A DNA stretch of 64,000 bases from Paroedura picta (lineage: Eukaryota; Chordata; Lepidosauria; Squamata; Gekkonidae): assembly GCF_049243985.1 (NCBI RefSeq), contig NC_135376.1:45613001-45677000 (forward strand). The letters run 5' to 3'. Positions 34,901 through 41,533 of this stretch are shown one piece after another; positions within the stretch are counted from its first letter, which is position 1, and every line of letters starts with the position of its first letter. A model generated the notes under the pieces. That model did not search any database and was not told where the DNA came from. It was given only the letters and a program-made list of their open reading frames with translations. The translations under genes were made by a program, and so were the position numbers.

Positions 34901-37223
34901 AAAGGAAACTGTCCTAGCCAGCTTGGTGTAGGAGAGCCAGATTTGATTATCCACTCCTCTACATACAGCCAGCTAGGTGACCTTGGGCTAATCATAGTCC
35001 TGTTAGAGCAGTTCTCACTGCAGTTCTGTCAGAGCTCTCTGAGCCCCACTTACGTCACAGAGTGTCTGTTGTGGGGAGAGAGTTAGTGATTGTATGCTGC
35101 TTTGAGGCTCCTTTGGGTAAAAGCAGAGTATAAAAACCATTTCTTCTTCTAGTTAAAAAGTTAAGAATAATTCTGAAGCAAACTCTTATGTGGTAACAGG
35201 CATGTCTTGTTTCTGGTGCCCAGCATTCTGCATATGGACAAACCAAGGTTGATGGCTTCCTAGCCATACTTTGTACTTCATTTCTTTCTCATGTTGACGG
35301 GCTGTTGCCCACTAAAAACTTTAAAAATAATTTCCCTTCCAAAGCTACCCACATAGGTTAATTTTGAACCTTAGCATATTTTTGTTATGATACAATTCTC
35401 CATTCTCAAATACTCAGCTTTTTACAACTGGAACATTCCTGTTTCTCACCACTAACCTCTGAGCAACTTAATGCTTCAGCCAAGTTCTTTGAGCATTTGA
35501 GTAAATCAGACCTAAAGGATTTAGGGATTCTTCTCTTCCATACATGTAGGAACCAGATTTCCAACCTGTCAGTCCAAACTGAAGTGATCCCACATACAAT
35601 GTTGTCAACTGCTAACAGCTAATAAATCTTTCTATAACTGTAATGAGGGCTACCTCTCCCCCACCCCACCACTATCTGTTCCTTTTCCTTTAATTTCAAC
35701 TGCTATGAAAAAAATGGAACTAGTAGTTTCCTTAACACTTTTTCTAGCAAAAGATTAAGTTTTACCGGGTTAAGTTTTACAATAAAATCAGAGTTCAGTA
35801 GCACCTTTAAGACCAACAAAGATTTATTCAAGGCGTGAGCTTTCGAGTGCAAGCACTCTTCGTCAGACTAAGACCTGACCATCATAACAGTAGGAATATA
35901 TAAGCAAAAGTTAATCCTGTTACATTATTAAACTATTTTAAAGACCAAAAAGCAGTTCCAGGGCAATTGGTGTCAGCATATAGCATATCACCACCCTCCC
36001 TCATCAAGGCCCTGACAGAACCTGAACAGTTCCGCAGGGCGTGCAAAAGGGAGCTCCTCCACCAGGCATTTGGTTGAGGTCAACCTAAACCATCGCTTCC
36101 AATTGGCCCCCTAGCCCCCCCTCCTCCTACTATGACGGCTATGAATCTATACAACATACTGGGTCTCAGTAAGAGTTGAGCTGAAGCTCCTTGTAGTTCC
36201 ACCATTCCTTAATGTTGTTATTATGTTAATGTTATTGTTGTTATTCACCTTGTTGTTCTTGAAATGATGTTACCTGTATGGTTTTTCTTGGCCCATGTAA
36301 ACCACCCTGAGCCTTCGGGGAGGGTGGTATATAAATACAATACATAAATGGTTCACTCAATGTTTGAAGATCCGGAAGAGAAATAATGTACTCTTTCTGG
36401 GACATTCCTGCTTGAAAATTAACTCTAGCTATCAATGATGCATACTCACAGGCACAGTTAACATGCTAATTTTTCTGAGGAGTGAGAGACAAAGAGTGAA
36501 TGAAGCCCTTCTGCGCCCTCCAGATACATGAGGGCTGACCAAGGCTTCAGCAATGGTGGAAAGGTCCTACATCCTGAGGTATTTTGGTAATTTAAAAAGT
36601 TACGGGCTTATTGCTTTGAACTGTTAACAGCTTTGCATACAGAAAGCCGAGAATAAAACTACAATTCTATGCATACTTCGGAATAAGCCTCACTGAATAT
36701 AGTGATTTACCAGCCTATATATTGCTATCCACAATCGAAGATAAGTAGTAAAGGAACGCACTGGGGGATGGGGTCAGTTTCCAATACTGCTGCAGCGAAA
36801 TAAGAAAGGGATACGGAGAAAAATAAAACAGAACATTTTGTAAGGCCCCCAAATGACATCCACATTAAAAATATTATGCACAATCCTGGTTGCTTCATCT
36901 CAAGGATTACTGAATATTTGGACACCCACATCGTCTCCTGCTGCCTCGTGGAAGCTTGCTCTGGAGCAATTTTGCTACAATAGGTAAACACGTCTATTCC
37001 TTCGGCATTAACGTTTGGAAGTGCCCCTGGAGCTTCCTCGCTCCGCGCCAGGCTCTTAAAAGTGGGGCATGATGGGAGCGGCCTCCCTCCCGTACCTGCC
37101 ATTCCTGGCGCCATCTGCCCGGCCCGCCAGCTTACAACACAGCCTGGCGGGGCTGCCAAGGGAGCCCCAGCGGGCCCGGCCGTCCCCGCCGCTGCTCTGG
37201 CTGCTGTTGAGGTACTGGGTCAT
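1903..37223 (-). CDS. SLF2: SLF2, complete 20-exon coding region (SMC5/6 localisation factor 2)
   Basis: SLF2 is a nuclear adaptor. With SLF1 it recruits the SMC5/6 complex to RAD18-marked damaged replication forks, and with SIMC1 it recruits SMC5/6 to viral or plasmid DNA (family knowledge). Twenty exons, each with AG acceptor and GT donor, join in frame to 934 codons. The human protein has about 1,170-1,190 residues; the shortening is in the disordered middle. Residues 1-460 are low-complexity, with two FF motifs (45-51, 105-112) and an acidic Ser-rich patch coded by exon 5. Residues about 480-934 are the conserved helical C-terminal half. Diagnostic matches to human include [38 protein letters not shown] and a terminal HDFW. 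The start at 37221-37223 matches the human MT start; an in-frame Met 19 codons upstream is possible. Introns carry many repeats. Identity is very secure; exon 12 is the least certain. Confidence 0.95.
2705..2773 (-). CDS. SLF2: SLF2 exon 19, residues 901-923
   Basis: 69-nt exon, phase 0. [16 protein letters not shown] and RPTQ match human VKDLVARIHGKWQEII and RPTQ. Acceptor TTCTAG, donor GTATTC. Confidence 0.96.
3522..3608 (-). CDS. SLF2: SLF2 exon 18, residues 872-900
   Basis: 87-nt exon, phase 0. The stretch [20 protein letters not shown] is identical to the human protein as remembered, the strongest single match in the gene. Acceptor TTCTAG, donor GTGAGT. Confidence 0.97.
4877..5003 (+). 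mobile_element. LINE 3' tail (CR1/L2 type)
   Basis: A CTGCCCCGAGATGACTGG-like motif followed by an AATAAATAAATGAATG tail, typical of reptile CR1/L2-like 3' ends. 5' truncated. Confidence 0.5.
5090..5165 (-). mobile_element. LINE 3' tail, short fragment
   Basis: TTTATTTATTTATT followed by the complement of a TGCCCTCCCCTAAGGCTCAG motif; same class as the tail at 4.9 kb, opposite strand. Confidence 0.4.
5778..5855 (-). CDS. SLF2: SLF2 exon 17, residues 846-871
   Basis: 78-nt exon, phase 0. [14 protein letters not shown] matches human AYYLTYILLHLVGE. Acceptor TTCCTAG, donor GTGAGT. Confidence 0.95.
6390..6590 (-). mobile_element. CR1/L2-like LINE or derived SINE 3' end
   Basis: On minus, a GTAAACCGCCACGAGCCC motif is followed by an ATAAATGAATAAATA tail. 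It abuts the left end of the foldback element. Confidence 0.5.
6606..8327. mobile_element. foldback element with inverted arms of about 400 nt or more, interrupted by a GC-rich element
   Basis: The left arm (6606-7030) and the right arm (7938-8327) are diverged reverse complements, starting from GATTCAAATG / CATTTGAATC ends. Matching blocks include AGCTTTCGAGTGCAAGCA, the ATATATTCCCTGTCA segment and a GACTGTAAGATATGG segment. The middle holds about 130-nt subrepeats at 7030-7140, 7160-7290 and, inverted, 7488-7612. The right arm has small deletions near its tip. No transposase ORF. Related single or paired copies lie at 19.85, 35.78 and 49.80 kb. Family name unknown to me; probably a non-autonomous DNA element. 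Confidence 0.75.
7614..7940 (-). mobile_element. GC-rich palindrome element, copy A
   Basis: 327 nt, very GC-rich, inserted in the right arm of the foldback element. It shares its ends and core with copy B (16350-16868): TAGTAATCAAGCCCGCTGTA at one end, CTGTG at the other, and a conserved ACTAAATAAAGCCGTAAGGG stretch near the CTGTG end. At its heart is a perfect 17-bp stem with 3-nt loop at 7784-7820. No ORF of note. Class unknown. Confidence 0.7.
8823..9112 (-). mobile_element. tRNA-derived SINE with (CTT)n tail
   Basis: On minus, a tRNA-like head (GTAGTGGTTAGGAGTGCGGA, GGGTTCGATTC) leads to a body with CTGTTGTGGGGAGAGGAA, then a CTTCTTCTTC tail. Copies of the same family lie at 34917-35150 and 40741-40943. 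Confidence 0.75.
9470..9595 (-). CDS. SLF2: SLF2 exon 16, residues 804-845
   Basis: 126-nt exon, phase 0. [14 protein letters not shown] matches human YLVQMKPSDLLKKM. Acceptor follows TTTTTTCCTTGATTAAATAG; donor GTAATG. Confidence 0.94.
10438..10522 (-). CDS. SLF2: SLF2 exon 15, residues 775-803
   Basis: 85-nt exon. [13 protein letters not shown] matches human RQCLSLVIISKLL. Acceptor TTTTTTTAG, donor GTATCG. Confidence 0.94.
10613..10710 (-). CDS. SLF2: SLF2 exon 14, residues 743-775
   Basis: 98-nt exon. [20 protein letters not shown] matches human [20 protein letters not shown], then VPNWTVRGR. Donor GTCTGT is weak but is the one that keeps phase. The 90-nt intron to exon 15 is the shortest in the gene. 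Confidence 0.94.
11151..11327 (-). CDS. SLF2: SLF2 exon 13, residues 684-742
   Basis: 177-nt exon, phase 0 at both ends. It is Leu-rich and helical: [18 protein letters not shown] matches human MLFKMSLEKQLKQIPLVD. Acceptor TTCTTAAG, donor GTAACT. Confidence 0.95.
11608..12295 (-). mobile_element. BovB-like RTE LINE, 5'-truncated 3' fragment
   Basis: The last 690 nt or so of a BovB: end of the RT ORF and 3' end with an ACAACAACAGCAACA-like tail. Flanked by the 8-nt target duplication TCTGATTT (11600-11607 and 12296-12303). It shares the WCW and [14 protein letters not shown]-type C-terminus of the family. It has several short internal deletions relative to the 17-19.8 kb copy. Intron 12 of SLF2, sense strand. 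Confidence 0.85.
12324..12617 (+). mobile_element. Sauria-like SINE with BovB-like tail
   Basis: A tRNA-like head (GCCTCTTGTGGCGCAGAGTG, GTTCAATCCCAGCA) leads to a tail (GGGTCAGACATGACTCGG) resembling the BovB 3' end, then ACCTTT repeats. Target duplication TTATACCAGGGA at 12312-12323 and 12618-12629. Confidence 0.85.
13340..13361 (-). CDS. SLF2: SLF2 exon 12, probable 22-nt microexon, residues 676-683
   Basis: Codes SLCNMAK, aligning with human ILNVVK just before FLxLC. The donor GTAACA is in phase. The acceptor after TTCAAAG is the only nearby AG that keeps frame, because the longer alternatives I tried hit a stop. In human the same position carries about 28 more residues, so the exon is either truly short here or the acceptor is misplaced. 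Confidence 0.65.
14148..14286 (-). CDS. SLF2: SLF2 exon 11, residues 630-676
   Basis: 139-nt exon. [17 protein letters not shown] matches human PWIPSLSDVAAVFFNMG, then [14 protein letters not shown] matches FPLENLQPDFNEDY. Acceptor TCTACAG, donor GTAAGT. Confidence 0.96.
14754..14880. repeat. perfect 46-bp inverted repeat with 35-nt loop
   Basis: Arms 14754-14799 and 14835-14880 are exact reverse complements over 46 nt, in intron 10 of SLF2. No element ends, no target duplication, and not related to the other palindromic families here. Confidence 0.9.
15360..16165 (+). mobile_element. CR1-type LINE ORF2 fragment, decayed
   Basis: Broken reading frames contain CR1-like phrases: [20 protein letters not shown], a decayed PGNYRSVS-like part, and [20 protein letters not shown]. 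Stops and frameshifts are frequent, so the copy is old. Intron 10 of SLF2, antisense. Confidence 0.75.
16185..16260 (-). CDS. SLF2: SLF2 exon 10, residues 605-630
   Basis: 76-nt exon. [19 protein letters not shown] matches human MMSVHTDCIVSVQILSTLM. Donor GTGAGT. Its acceptor lies only about 90 nt from a GC-rich palindromic element in intron 9. Confidence 0.95.
16350..16868 (+). mobile_element. GC-rich palindrome element, copy B
   Basis: 519 nt, the longer copy of the family at 7.6 kb, in opposite orientation. It has the same 17-bp perfect hairpin (16483-16519) plus two further long GC hairpins (16589-16653 and about 16711-16775), each with an AGGCxCAAAGCxCCT-type apex. It starts about 90 nt from the acceptor of SLF2 exon 10. 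Confidence 0.7.
16971..19790 (-). mobile_element. BovB-like RTE LINE, 5'-truncated, nearly intact ORF
   Basis: RTE non-LTR retrotransposon, 2.8 kb, with the 11-nt target duplication AAATTGTGACT (16960-16970 and 19791-19801). Apurinic endonuclease motifs are visible (GDWNAKVG near 19374-19397, SDHEL near 19103). RT follows, with YADD at 17741-17755. The frame is open for 795 codons (17126-19513). A 17-nt tandem duplication at 19428-19461 shifts the endonuclease frame. A CGA-to-TGA change at 17126-17128 cuts the C-terminus short; the copy at 11.6 kb still has CGA there. The first part of the endonuclease is missing. Sense orientation in SLF2 intron 9. Only two lesions implies a fairly recent insertion. 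Confidence 0.93.
19850..19976 (-). mobile_element. foldback-family arm, single copy
   Basis: Carries the AGCACAACAAAACAAAATCA and AAGACCAACAAAGAT blocks and GTGAGCTTTCGAGTGCAAGC; one arm only. It lies about 50 nt from the BovB 5' end. Confidence 0.65.
20205..20307 (-). CDS. SLF2: SLF2 exon 9, residues 570-604
   Basis: 103-nt exon. [21 protein letters not shown] matches human [21 protein letters not shown]. Acceptor CTACAG, donor GTAAGA. Confidence 0.95.
20425..20706 (-). mobile_element. Sauria-like SINE, second copy
   Basis: Minus-strand copy: GGTAAAGGTAAAGGTATCC end at low coordinate, GTCATGTCTGACCC tail region, tRNA-like head near 20700. Target duplication not clear. Intron 8 of SLF2. Confidence 0.8.
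20964..20984. repeat. (CT)n-rich microsatellite
   Basis: CTCTCCCTTTCTCTCTCTCT then CACACACG; short simple repeat in intron 8 of SLF2. Confidence 0.6.
21138..21302 (-). CDS. SLF2: SLF2 exon 8, residues 515-570
   Basis: 165-nt exon opening the conserved C-terminal half. It codes [19 protein letters not shown] (human [20 protein letters not shown]) and LDLRNSGFF (human LDLRDSGFI). Acceptor TTCTAG, donor GTAAGG. Confidence 0.95.
21545..21649 (-). CDS. SLF2: SLF2 exon 7, residues 480-515
   Basis: 105-nt exon. [10 protein letters not shown] matches human LDELQKQLQE; an acidic run follows and it ends at AEH(R), matching human EEH(K). Acceptor ATTGCAG; the donor is a less common GTCTTA. Confidence 0.93.
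22285..22395 (+). mobile_element. LINE 3' tail (CR1/L2 type)
   Basis: GTGACCTGCCCTGAGCCGAC motif followed by an AAATTATTATT tail. Confidence 0.45.
22531..22666. mobile_element. hAT-type palindromic MITE
   Basis: 136 nt; ends CAGGGGTAGT / ACTACCCCTG. The 8-nt target duplication CCTTAGGG (22523-22530 and 22667-22674) is diagnostic of hAT. The whole element is one long inverted repeat. Confidence 0.85.
23052..23134 (-). CDS. SLF2: SLF2 exon 6, residues 453-480
   Basis: 83-nt exon, phase 0 in and 2 out. [17 protein letters not shown] matches human YTNTLERLVKEMEDTQR and starts a helical, charged segment. Acceptor CTTCAG, donor GTTTGT. Confidence 0.93.
23638..23911 (+). mobile_element. Sauria-like SINE, third copy
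   Basis: Full-length copy with tRNA-like head and BovB-like tail. Target duplication TACCTTGATGAACAG (23623-23637 and 23912-23926) is perfect, so the copy is young. Intron 5 of SLF2. Confidence 0.88.
25375..25844 (-). CDS. SLF2: SLF2 exon 5, residues 296-452, acidic region
   Basis: 470-nt exon, acceptor CCCCGCAG, donor GTAAGT. It carries an acidic Ser-rich patch, with [19 protein letters not shown] matching human [20 protein letters not shown]. The patch has possible CK2 sites (SDSEDE). Confidence 0.93.
26144..26198 (-). CDS. SLF2: SLF2 exon 4, residues 278-296
   Basis: 55-nt exon, phase 0 in and 1 out, acceptor TTTGTAG, donor GTAAGA. It codes [18 protein letters not shown], faintly like a human SSSDSWEPTSAG stretch. 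The main support is splice phase and position. Confidence 0.75.
27430..28088 (-). CDS. SLF2: SLF2 exon 3, residues 58-277
   Basis: This 659-nt exon codes a Ser/Arg/Lys-rich, probably disordered region. It opens with RVMLCSPDK (human RHMLDSPQK) and contains [16 protein letters not shown] (human PPEKSPIIEAFMKG). Acceptor TATAAAG, donor GTAGGT, phase 1 in and 0 out. Past residue 120 it has drifted beyond easy alignment with human. Confidence 0.93.
28755..28860 (-). mobile_element. LINE 3' tail fragment, tentative
   Basis: Complement of a reptile LINE 3' tail (ATTTATGTGCTGCCTTGCC) and an AT-rich run with a tandem ATTATATATGC unit. Confidence 0.3.
30127..30318. mobile_element. foldback MITE, second family
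   Basis: Arms of about 90 nt are reverse complements: AGAACAG / CTGTTCT tips, AGAGACCAACAAGAG against CTTGGTCTCTAAAGTGCTCC, and an AAGCTTTCTCG / TCAAAAGCTT apex. Related in plan but not in detail to the 6.6 kb family. Confidence 0.6.
30320..30478 (+). mobile_element. LINE 3' tail fragment
   Basis: GTAAGCTGCCTTGAGCCACA motif followed by a TATTTTAATAAAATA tail. Confidence 0.45.
30935..30982. mobile_element. terminal scrap of the 6.6 kb foldback family
   Basis: Only the tip remains: CTTCAGACCAACACAGCTAC then CCACTTTAAT. Confidence 0.45.
31031..31074 (-). CDS. SLF2: SLF2 exon 2, residues 43-58
   Basis: This 44-nt exon codes [14 protein letters not shown], matching human KQSIIDFFKPASKQ. Acceptor TTTTACAG and donor GTAAAC; phases 2 in and 1 out agree with both neighbours. 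It holds the first PCNA-box-like motif. Confidence 0.93.
32112..32232 (-). mobile_element. Sauria-like SINE, tail half only
   Basis: GGTAAAGGTATCTCCTGTGC through the GTCATGTCTGACCC block to GGTTTGCCAGTGCC; the tRNA-like head is missing. Confidence 0.75.
32406..32553. mobile_element. hAT-type palindromic MITE, second copy
   Basis: 148 nt, same family as 22.5 kb. Ends CAGGGGTAGT / ACTACCCCTG and an almost perfect inverted repeat. Target duplication not evident. Confidence 0.8.
34130..34171. repeat. C-run and (CA)n microsatellite
   Basis: About 15 C, then about 11-12 CA units. Confidence 0.8.
34917..35150 (+). mobile_element. tRNA-derived SINE with (CTT)n tail, second copy
   Basis: GCCAGCTTGGTGTAGGAGAG head, a GGTGACCTTGGGCTAATCA body and a TTCTTCTTCT tail; more diverged than the 8.8 kb copy. 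Intron 1 of SLF2. Confidence 0.7.
35776..35935 (-). mobile_element. foldback-family arm, single copy
   Basis: The same block as 6.65-6.8 kb, extending into the GAATATATAAGCAAAAGTTA part, so it is an arm of the long foldback element rather than only its tip. Confidence 0.65.
36000..36350 (+). mobile_element. CR1/L2-clade LINE 3' end
   Basis: The ORF end reads [19 protein letters not shown] then stop. The 3' UTR ends with ACCACCCTGAGCCTTCGGGG and an AATACAATACATAAATG tail. Intron 1 of SLF2. Confidence 0.65.
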
Positions 37224-37570
37224 GTCTCCACGCGCGGCGTCGGCAGCACCCCTCGGCGGCGTCGGTGAGGCAAACAGCATTCCTCACGCGCCCCGTTCTC
37301 CATAGCACAGAGCTGCCGGTCAGCGGACAAGACAGGCGGAGACCATTCCACAGGCAGAGGCGCCGATTGGCCGAGCTGAGGGAAGGACGAGTTTGCTAAT
37401 ATGGTGACGTCGTTGAATAAGGCGGGACAGGAAACCAAAGGCCTCTTCGGATTGGCTACTAGGAACAAACCGTATGGAAACATACTCCGGGGCCTCCTCG
37501 TTACGTAACCCGTCTTCAGTCTTCTCAGGAGCGCAAAACAGGAGAGGAGAAAGGTTGTTTGGCGCCTTCG
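37030..37570 (-). promoter_or_regulatory. SLF2: CpG-rich promoter of SLF2
   Basis: A local GC and CpG peak spans exon 1 and its upstream side, in an otherwise AT-rich window. Seen directly: two CCAAT boxes on the gene strand (ATTGG on plus at 37366-37370 and 37451-37455), a CRE-like TGACGTC at 37405-37411, and an E2F-like TTTGGCGCC at 37558-37566. No TATA box is placed. The pattern fits a housekeeping or S-phase gene (inference). Confidence 0.7.
37096..37223 (-). CDS. SLF2: SLF2 exon 1 (coding part), residues 1-43
   Basis: Starts at ATG 37223-37221 and ends in phase 2 before a GTACGG donor. It lies in the CpG island. The Arg/Ala/Gly-rich text aligns loosely with the human N-terminus, best at the stretch before the splice (SPARLCC against SPPRCHL). 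An upstream in-frame ATG at 37280-37278 would add 19 residues. Confidence 0.85.
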
Positions 37571-37801
37571 TCCCTGACAGGCTCATGGAAAAGAGCGTGC
37601 TAACCGTCCCTCCTTGTGGGTGTGAGGGACGCGAAGTTCTCCTCATTCCACTGTCAACCCCCCGCATACCCAGCATTTCGTGGCACAACAAGGGCACAAA
37701 AACATGACACCACACACCACAGCATGGATCCTGTGTGATTTCTGTGCGGAGTTCAGTTTAGTTTACTTTAAAATCACAGCCATGTTGACAGAGAGAACCA
37801 A

Positions 37802-37830
37802 CCCCCCCCCCCCCCACACACACACACACA
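37802..37830. repeat. C-run and (CA)n microsatellite
   Basis: Fourteen C followed by about seven CA units. Confidence 0.8.
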
Positions 37831-38177
37831 GAAATCCAACACGCCATGGAACTGCCATGGCAGAAGAGCATAAATTCAAGGAAGGGATCCTCATGACTTT
37901 TGCAGAGAATCTCTCTAAAAAATAAACCAGGTCAGATTTATACAGTAAAGAGCATAAATCCAGTGCTTTTTGCCAGTTACAGGAAGCAAAATCAGATTCA
38001 ATAGATAGAGCTGCCTGAATTCATAAGTTTTATATTAAAGCTCCACAAAGCCACTATTATATCACTGCTCATGGATCCACAAAAAAAACAGGGCTGCAAA
38101 AATGTAGATCCGAAGTTGGATTCTTGTGATTTTTATAAAGGATCATGCAAAACACACTATCGTGGCCATGTGCATGG

Positions 38178-39482
38178 CCTGCATTAAAATACAGAGATCC
38201 AACACCGCCATAGCTGAAAGAACTGAATCCTTGTGGATCTTTAGTTTGTTACATGGATTCTACAAAAAAAAAAAACTATGGTAAAATCAATCACACATCA
38301 GTGTTCATTGACTGCACCAAAAACACATGGATTCACTCCTTACTGGCATCACAATAATACAAAAACATAGATCTAAAATGCATATCTTCTTGGACCTTCG
38401 TAATTTCTACTTGGAATATTTAAAAATATACGGAAATCACATATCAGTGCACCACTTAAAAAGTGCAATTGTGGCACAAAAACATGGAGCCCCACATGTT
38501 TTACATACAATTCCTGCAAATTCACTGTCAAATTTATAAGTTTGAGAGAACATATTTTAGAAAAGATACTTTGGTAGAAATTATGGGATTATTTCTTATT
38601 AGATACATGTTATGGTGGGTGTCCCCGTGCCAAAGGGTCCCACTCCAACCGGAGTTAAGGTACATTTTCATACCTGTCTGTGGTAAGCATTTAGCTTCCA
38701 GTTCAGTCACCTGTTTGCGGTGAGCATTTAGCTTCCTGTCTACTCTTAGCTTATCAAATGTGAGATTTAAACTATTTCAGGGAAATAATTGGGTTGAAAT
38801 ATTGACCCATCTCCTAAAAATGAACTTCTGCTCTTAAGAAGGTCTCTGTATTAAAGTTTTTGAGTTATTTAACTTCTTATATTTAATAGTCATTAATCAA
38901 TGTTGCATGATCATCTATTTTATGGTCTGATTCGCAAGCAAGCCTTCCTTAATTACAGGTGTAACAGAGATCTCACCCTCCTCAGTGTGGAATGAGACTA
39001 GTCTCTATGGATGCTGCAAAAGGCTTTCCATTCTCTACTTGTAAAAAGAGACTCTGATAATTCACCTCCTTATTTTTACCACAAGCAAATTAAATTTAAT
39101 TTTGATTTTCATCAATCCATAGTAAGAATACGAATTGTCACTGTTTTGTATAGTTGTTAAGCTGAAGCATAACCAGCGTGTATTCTGGCCCAGAATGACT
39201 AAAGTTACCAAAGTTCACCCAGAAGGTCAGGAGGTGCCATTGTGGACAAGTGGAGACAGCATGTACACTGCATGCCGCATGGAATCCAGTAGCACTAATA
39301 CAAAGAAGCACATTAGATTCTACAGAGACTAATCACTGTTCCTTCATATTGCAATTGTTACAAACTGAAAATAAAAGCTGTTCCCATCCAAGGGCAATTC
39401 CCATGCCAATGATTTTGGAAATGATGTTCTGATGCCCACCCCTAACAGGCGGCGGTGTTGGATCTCTGTATTTTAATGCAGG
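38178..39482. repeat. region bounded by a perfect 32-bp inverted repeat
   Basis: Arms at 38178-38209 and 39451-39482 are exact reverse complements (core GAGATCCAACACCGCC / GGCGGTGTTGGATCTC). The interior is not palindromic. Family unknown. Confidence 0.6.
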
Positions 39483-40740
39483 GTTAGAGTTCTATTGACC
39501 TATCAGAGCAGTGGGTCTGGTATCTGACCAATCCAATACTATCCTAAATATTTAGCATCTGTGCATGAACCAATCAATGATGGATACTGTAAAAGTATGG
39601 GAATTGAAGTATTAACACTTTTTCTCCATCCCTGGGAAGGCAGAGCTCTCATTTTCAACCATCTTTGCTGTGCTGTTTTGATCTCCCTATTTTGCACAAA
39701 GTAAACTTTTCTCTTTGCTTTATCCAGTTTTCTTACCTGACTTATTTTGGATTATTTGAACATGTGTTTTGGCTTTTGTGCATCTGCATGAACATTTTAG
39801 GCCTAACAAAATCACACACTACATGCATGTCCACATATTTTACCATAAAAACAGCTATCCAGAACATCATGGCATCATGCCAGAAAACCTTGTAGAAGAT
39901 CCTTCAAATTTCTATATGGGATATTCAAAAACGTATTGTGAGATCAGAAATCACATCCATCTCCACAGATCCCACTGCTCTTTGCCTCCACAGATTCCAC
40001 AGCTAACTAAACTCTTGGAGACATCATCAGGGAGTTTGGAGTAAGGTGCTACCAATAGGAAGATGATACCCAGTTCTGTTTCTTCTAAACAGCCCACACT
40101 GGTGGATCTGTTGGATGTCCTGGAAAAAAAATAAAGGGACAGGTAAGGACAAATAAACTTAAGCTCAGTCCACTCAAGACTGAAGTGTTGTTGGTCACTA
40201 GAGAAGCTCAAGGATTGAAGAGTCAATCTGTCCTGAAGGGAGCTGCACTTCCTGCAAATGGGCTTGGGAATACTACTGAATCTTGGCCTACAGTTGGAGG
40301 GTTAGGTCTTTTCCTTGGCACCTACTGATTTAGATGTCTCTCCTAATAGTGGATTTCCCAAACTTTGGAGACATATTTTTCTGGAAACAAACTTTATTCT
40401 TACAAAAAAGAATGTTGTTTAGACAGTGGTAACAGTAAAAACTATTGTATACATGTGTTCCTTTAAAAATCACGATTAAGAGCATACCTCTTCTGCAGGC
40501 CAGTAACTTGGCTGTGTGTCTCTGCATCAGGCTTCTGATGGAGTAGGGGGTAAAATAATATTTTCTTAATTTTGTTCTGGATTTGGGAAATGCCCCTGTG
40601 TCTATGTTTCTGCTGCAGTAAAAATATAAAAAGTGTAAAATCTCTCAGTGTGTTTCTTGGGATGACAAAGGAACCTAATTTAGCTGTTTGGCTATCACCT
40701 CCAGCAGAGATGGATTGAAAAAAAAAACAGGGTTTTTGTC

Positions 40741-40943
40741 CTTCACTTCTTACTAAGCAAAGGAGTCTGAAAGCAGCTTACAGTTACCTACCCTTCCTCT
40801 CCCCACAACAGACACCCGTGAGGTAAGTGAGGCTGACAGAACTGTGACTAGCTGAAGGTCACCCAGCTGGCCACATGTGTAAGAGTGGGGAATCAAACCG
40901 GTTCTCCAGATTAGAGGTTGCTAGTCTTAACCACTATGGTGCG
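40741..40943 (-). mobile_element. tRNA-derived SINE, third copy, tail lost
   Basis: Minus-strand match to the same SINE (GGTTAAGACTAGCAACC head, GGTGACCTTCAGCTAG body). No clear CTT tail. Confidence 0.6.
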
Positions 40944-41515
40944 GTAGACAGAGCACTGAGTCATTCAGAGATATAGTAGGTGGTAGCTTCTGCGTGATTG
41001 AAATCATAGGAGCCTTTACCTTATTTCTCTTAGGATACTTACTGTTGTCTTGTAACACTAACATGCCCTAGCAGTTTAGGGGTTACTGCCCTAATTTAAC
41101 AAACATAGAAAATGGGTGATACCATTAGACAGTAGTAACAAAGGCTACCACATGTGTGTATGTGGTAATCACCACACACACATCTGTTCCACTTAATATT
41201 TTTGATGGGCTAGAAGGAGGAGCATGTCTCATGGCGTAAGTGCCATTTAGTGCTTAACACCTACTCAGGGCAGCTGTCCTGCTCCTGAGTGCTTCCTCCT
41301 CCAACTGGCTTGCCTATCTATCCAGCAGCCAGCCAATCACCTTCATCCCCGACCTCTGACCCCCCCTCCTTCCACTCCCCTCTGAGGTTTAGAGGCTGCA
41401 AATCCCTGCTGCATGAGAGCTTGACCCTGCTGGTGAGTTCCCTTCCCGGGGCGTCCAGCCTGCAGCCTTTCCAGGTCCTAGGGAAGAGGGGGGAGGGGCC
41501 ATCTGCAGAGTTCTT

Positions 41516-41533
41516 CCACACACACACACACAC
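41516..41533. repeat. (CA)n microsatellite
   Basis: Nine or so CA units. Confidence 0.7.

Noticed and set aside
37062-37305. Plus-strand ORFs in the CpG island
   Set aside because: Antisense shadows of SLF2 exon 1 in GC-rich DNA.
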